A DNA stretch of 64,000 bases, from positions 99,777,307 through 99,841,306 of the forward strand of contig OZ010800.1 of assembly GCA_963932465.1 (NCBI GenBank). The letters are read 5' to 3'. This DNA comes from Maratus speciosus (Eukaryota > Arthropoda > Arachnida > Araneae > Salticidae). This document shows, piece by piece, positions 62,989 to 64,000 of the stretch (position 1 is the stretch's first letter; each line of letters opens with the position of its first letter). The notes beneath the pieces are model-generated. The model saw only the letters and a list, made by a program, of their open reading frames with translations. It was not told the DNA's origin and did no database searches. The translations under genes were made by a program, and so were the position numbers.

Positions 62989-64000
62989 GTGAGGGAAATA
63001 CATGGCAACTTAAAAACTTTAGCATTTCGATCTTAATATGTAACACTACACCAGGCATCAATTTCACGGATGTTTTTGAATTCCTTTAATTTTTCTCAAA
63101 ATTGACAAATTTTCCATTTTTACAACAAAATTAATATTAATCATGACGTTACCAAATTATTATTACTAAATAAATACGAAGGCAATTTTCCAGAGATTAC
63201 AATATTATAAAAAGATTTAATTTATGCTAAATTATTTTCAAGATACGGAACTTCAATCTTGCAACTTTGAACAATTGTACACATGCCATTCTATGTCACA
63301 AGTTATTTAAATGTCCAGAACTTCCACATTTTTTTTTAATTTTTTGTCGAAATATTTCACCATGCTCTATTTGAATATGAAATGAATCTGTGTATCAAAT
63401 TTTATTAAAATTGTTTACTATGCAGCCACGAAATTTTTAAATTTTTTGCTCATTTTGTGTGGAATTACAAAACAACATTTTCGGTGAAAATGGATCAAGT
63501 AAAAAGCTGTGTTTATTTAATTTCCACTAATGTGAAAACATGATGTAGTAAAGGATAAATACTTTTTTCATTTTAAATTTAAACTATACATACCACCAAC
63601 ATTCGTTTTAATAGTAAAATCCACAAGAAATTATCACAATATCTGTCAAGTACATAAAGTTCAAGAAAATGTAATTTTTGTTTCCTATATTTATGCATAG
63701 GTATATTTAAATTATTGTTTGCACCAAATATGATACCATTGAAATGTTAGGTCTTATTATTTTTCTGTTTTTGAAAGCTAAAGTATGTTTTTAAAGGACA
63801 ACAGTCTACGGTGCATTATGTGTTTTGATCAACAAAAGTTTGGAATTTATTTATTTTTTTTTTGTTGTTGTTAAATGTAGATAATTCAATCTCTTAAAGA
63901 ACTATATTTATCATTGAAAAAGTTTTAAAGTCAGCGTTCTGAACCGAATAATTAGTCAAACTCATTCGGAGGGAGCTCGAATTTAATGCATAACCGGTTT
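62062..64000. other. AT-rich stretch, nothing recognised
   Basis: No feature is supportable. Two diverged segments around TTCTATYRCTYCTTT and CTTGCMTTTTTATT (62265-62400 and 62450-62580) suggest an old ~190-bp duplication. Confidence 0.4.

Overview
This window looks like AT-rich, intergenic, repeat-dense nuclear DNA of an arthropod. An arachnid such as a spider is my best guess, but only from remembered resemblance of the repeat families, so the taxon is low confidence. Long homopolymers, TA, TC and TTTA microsatellites, the absence of dense open frames, and many eukaryotic transposons rule out a prokaryotic or viral contig. I found no intact host gene, tRNA, rRNA or CRISPR array. Every recognisable protein segment is a decayed piece of a transposon or retroelement.

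Layout. 0-7 kb: decayed direct and inverted repeats, a 180-bp tandem duplication, a TTAA-flanked foldback element, and a Penelope-like retroelement (minus strand) with RT and GIY-YIG remnants between inverted terminal repeats. 7.5-10.6 kb: a non-autonomous Helitron filled with nine ~305-bp units. 12.5-18 kb: four inverted-repeat elements and a second RT-like remnant. 18.0-20.5 kb: a second Helitron of the same kind, on the minus strand. 23.5-27.5 kb: a Tc1-type transposon split by a 2.39-kb long-TIR transposon with a perfect 8-bp target duplication. 27.9-28.1 kb: a third Helitron 3' end and a small hAT-like MITE. 31-43 kb: more foldback elements, three partial copies of a dispersed repeat, a pogo/Tigger-like transposase remnant, and a second, divergent member of the long-TIR family. 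43.1-44.4 kb: a Ty3/gypsy-type pol remnant. 47.1-50.4 kb: a 411-bp tandem repeat interrupted by a Helentron-like element with seven ~327-bp units. 50-64 kb: two tRNA-derived SINEs of one family, further inverted repeats, a candidate LTR, a widespread arthropod-type repeat, and unannotatable AT-rich DNA.

The genes do not work together as a pathway. What the window records is layered insertion, in places datable by nesting: Tc1 first, then the long-TIR element; 411-bp repeat first, then the Helentron-like element; dispersed repeat first, then the CACATGTG element. The least familiar item is the long-TIR family, whose protein resembles an uncharacterised repetitive arthropod protein family that I recall but cannot name. 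All translations and alignments were done by eye.
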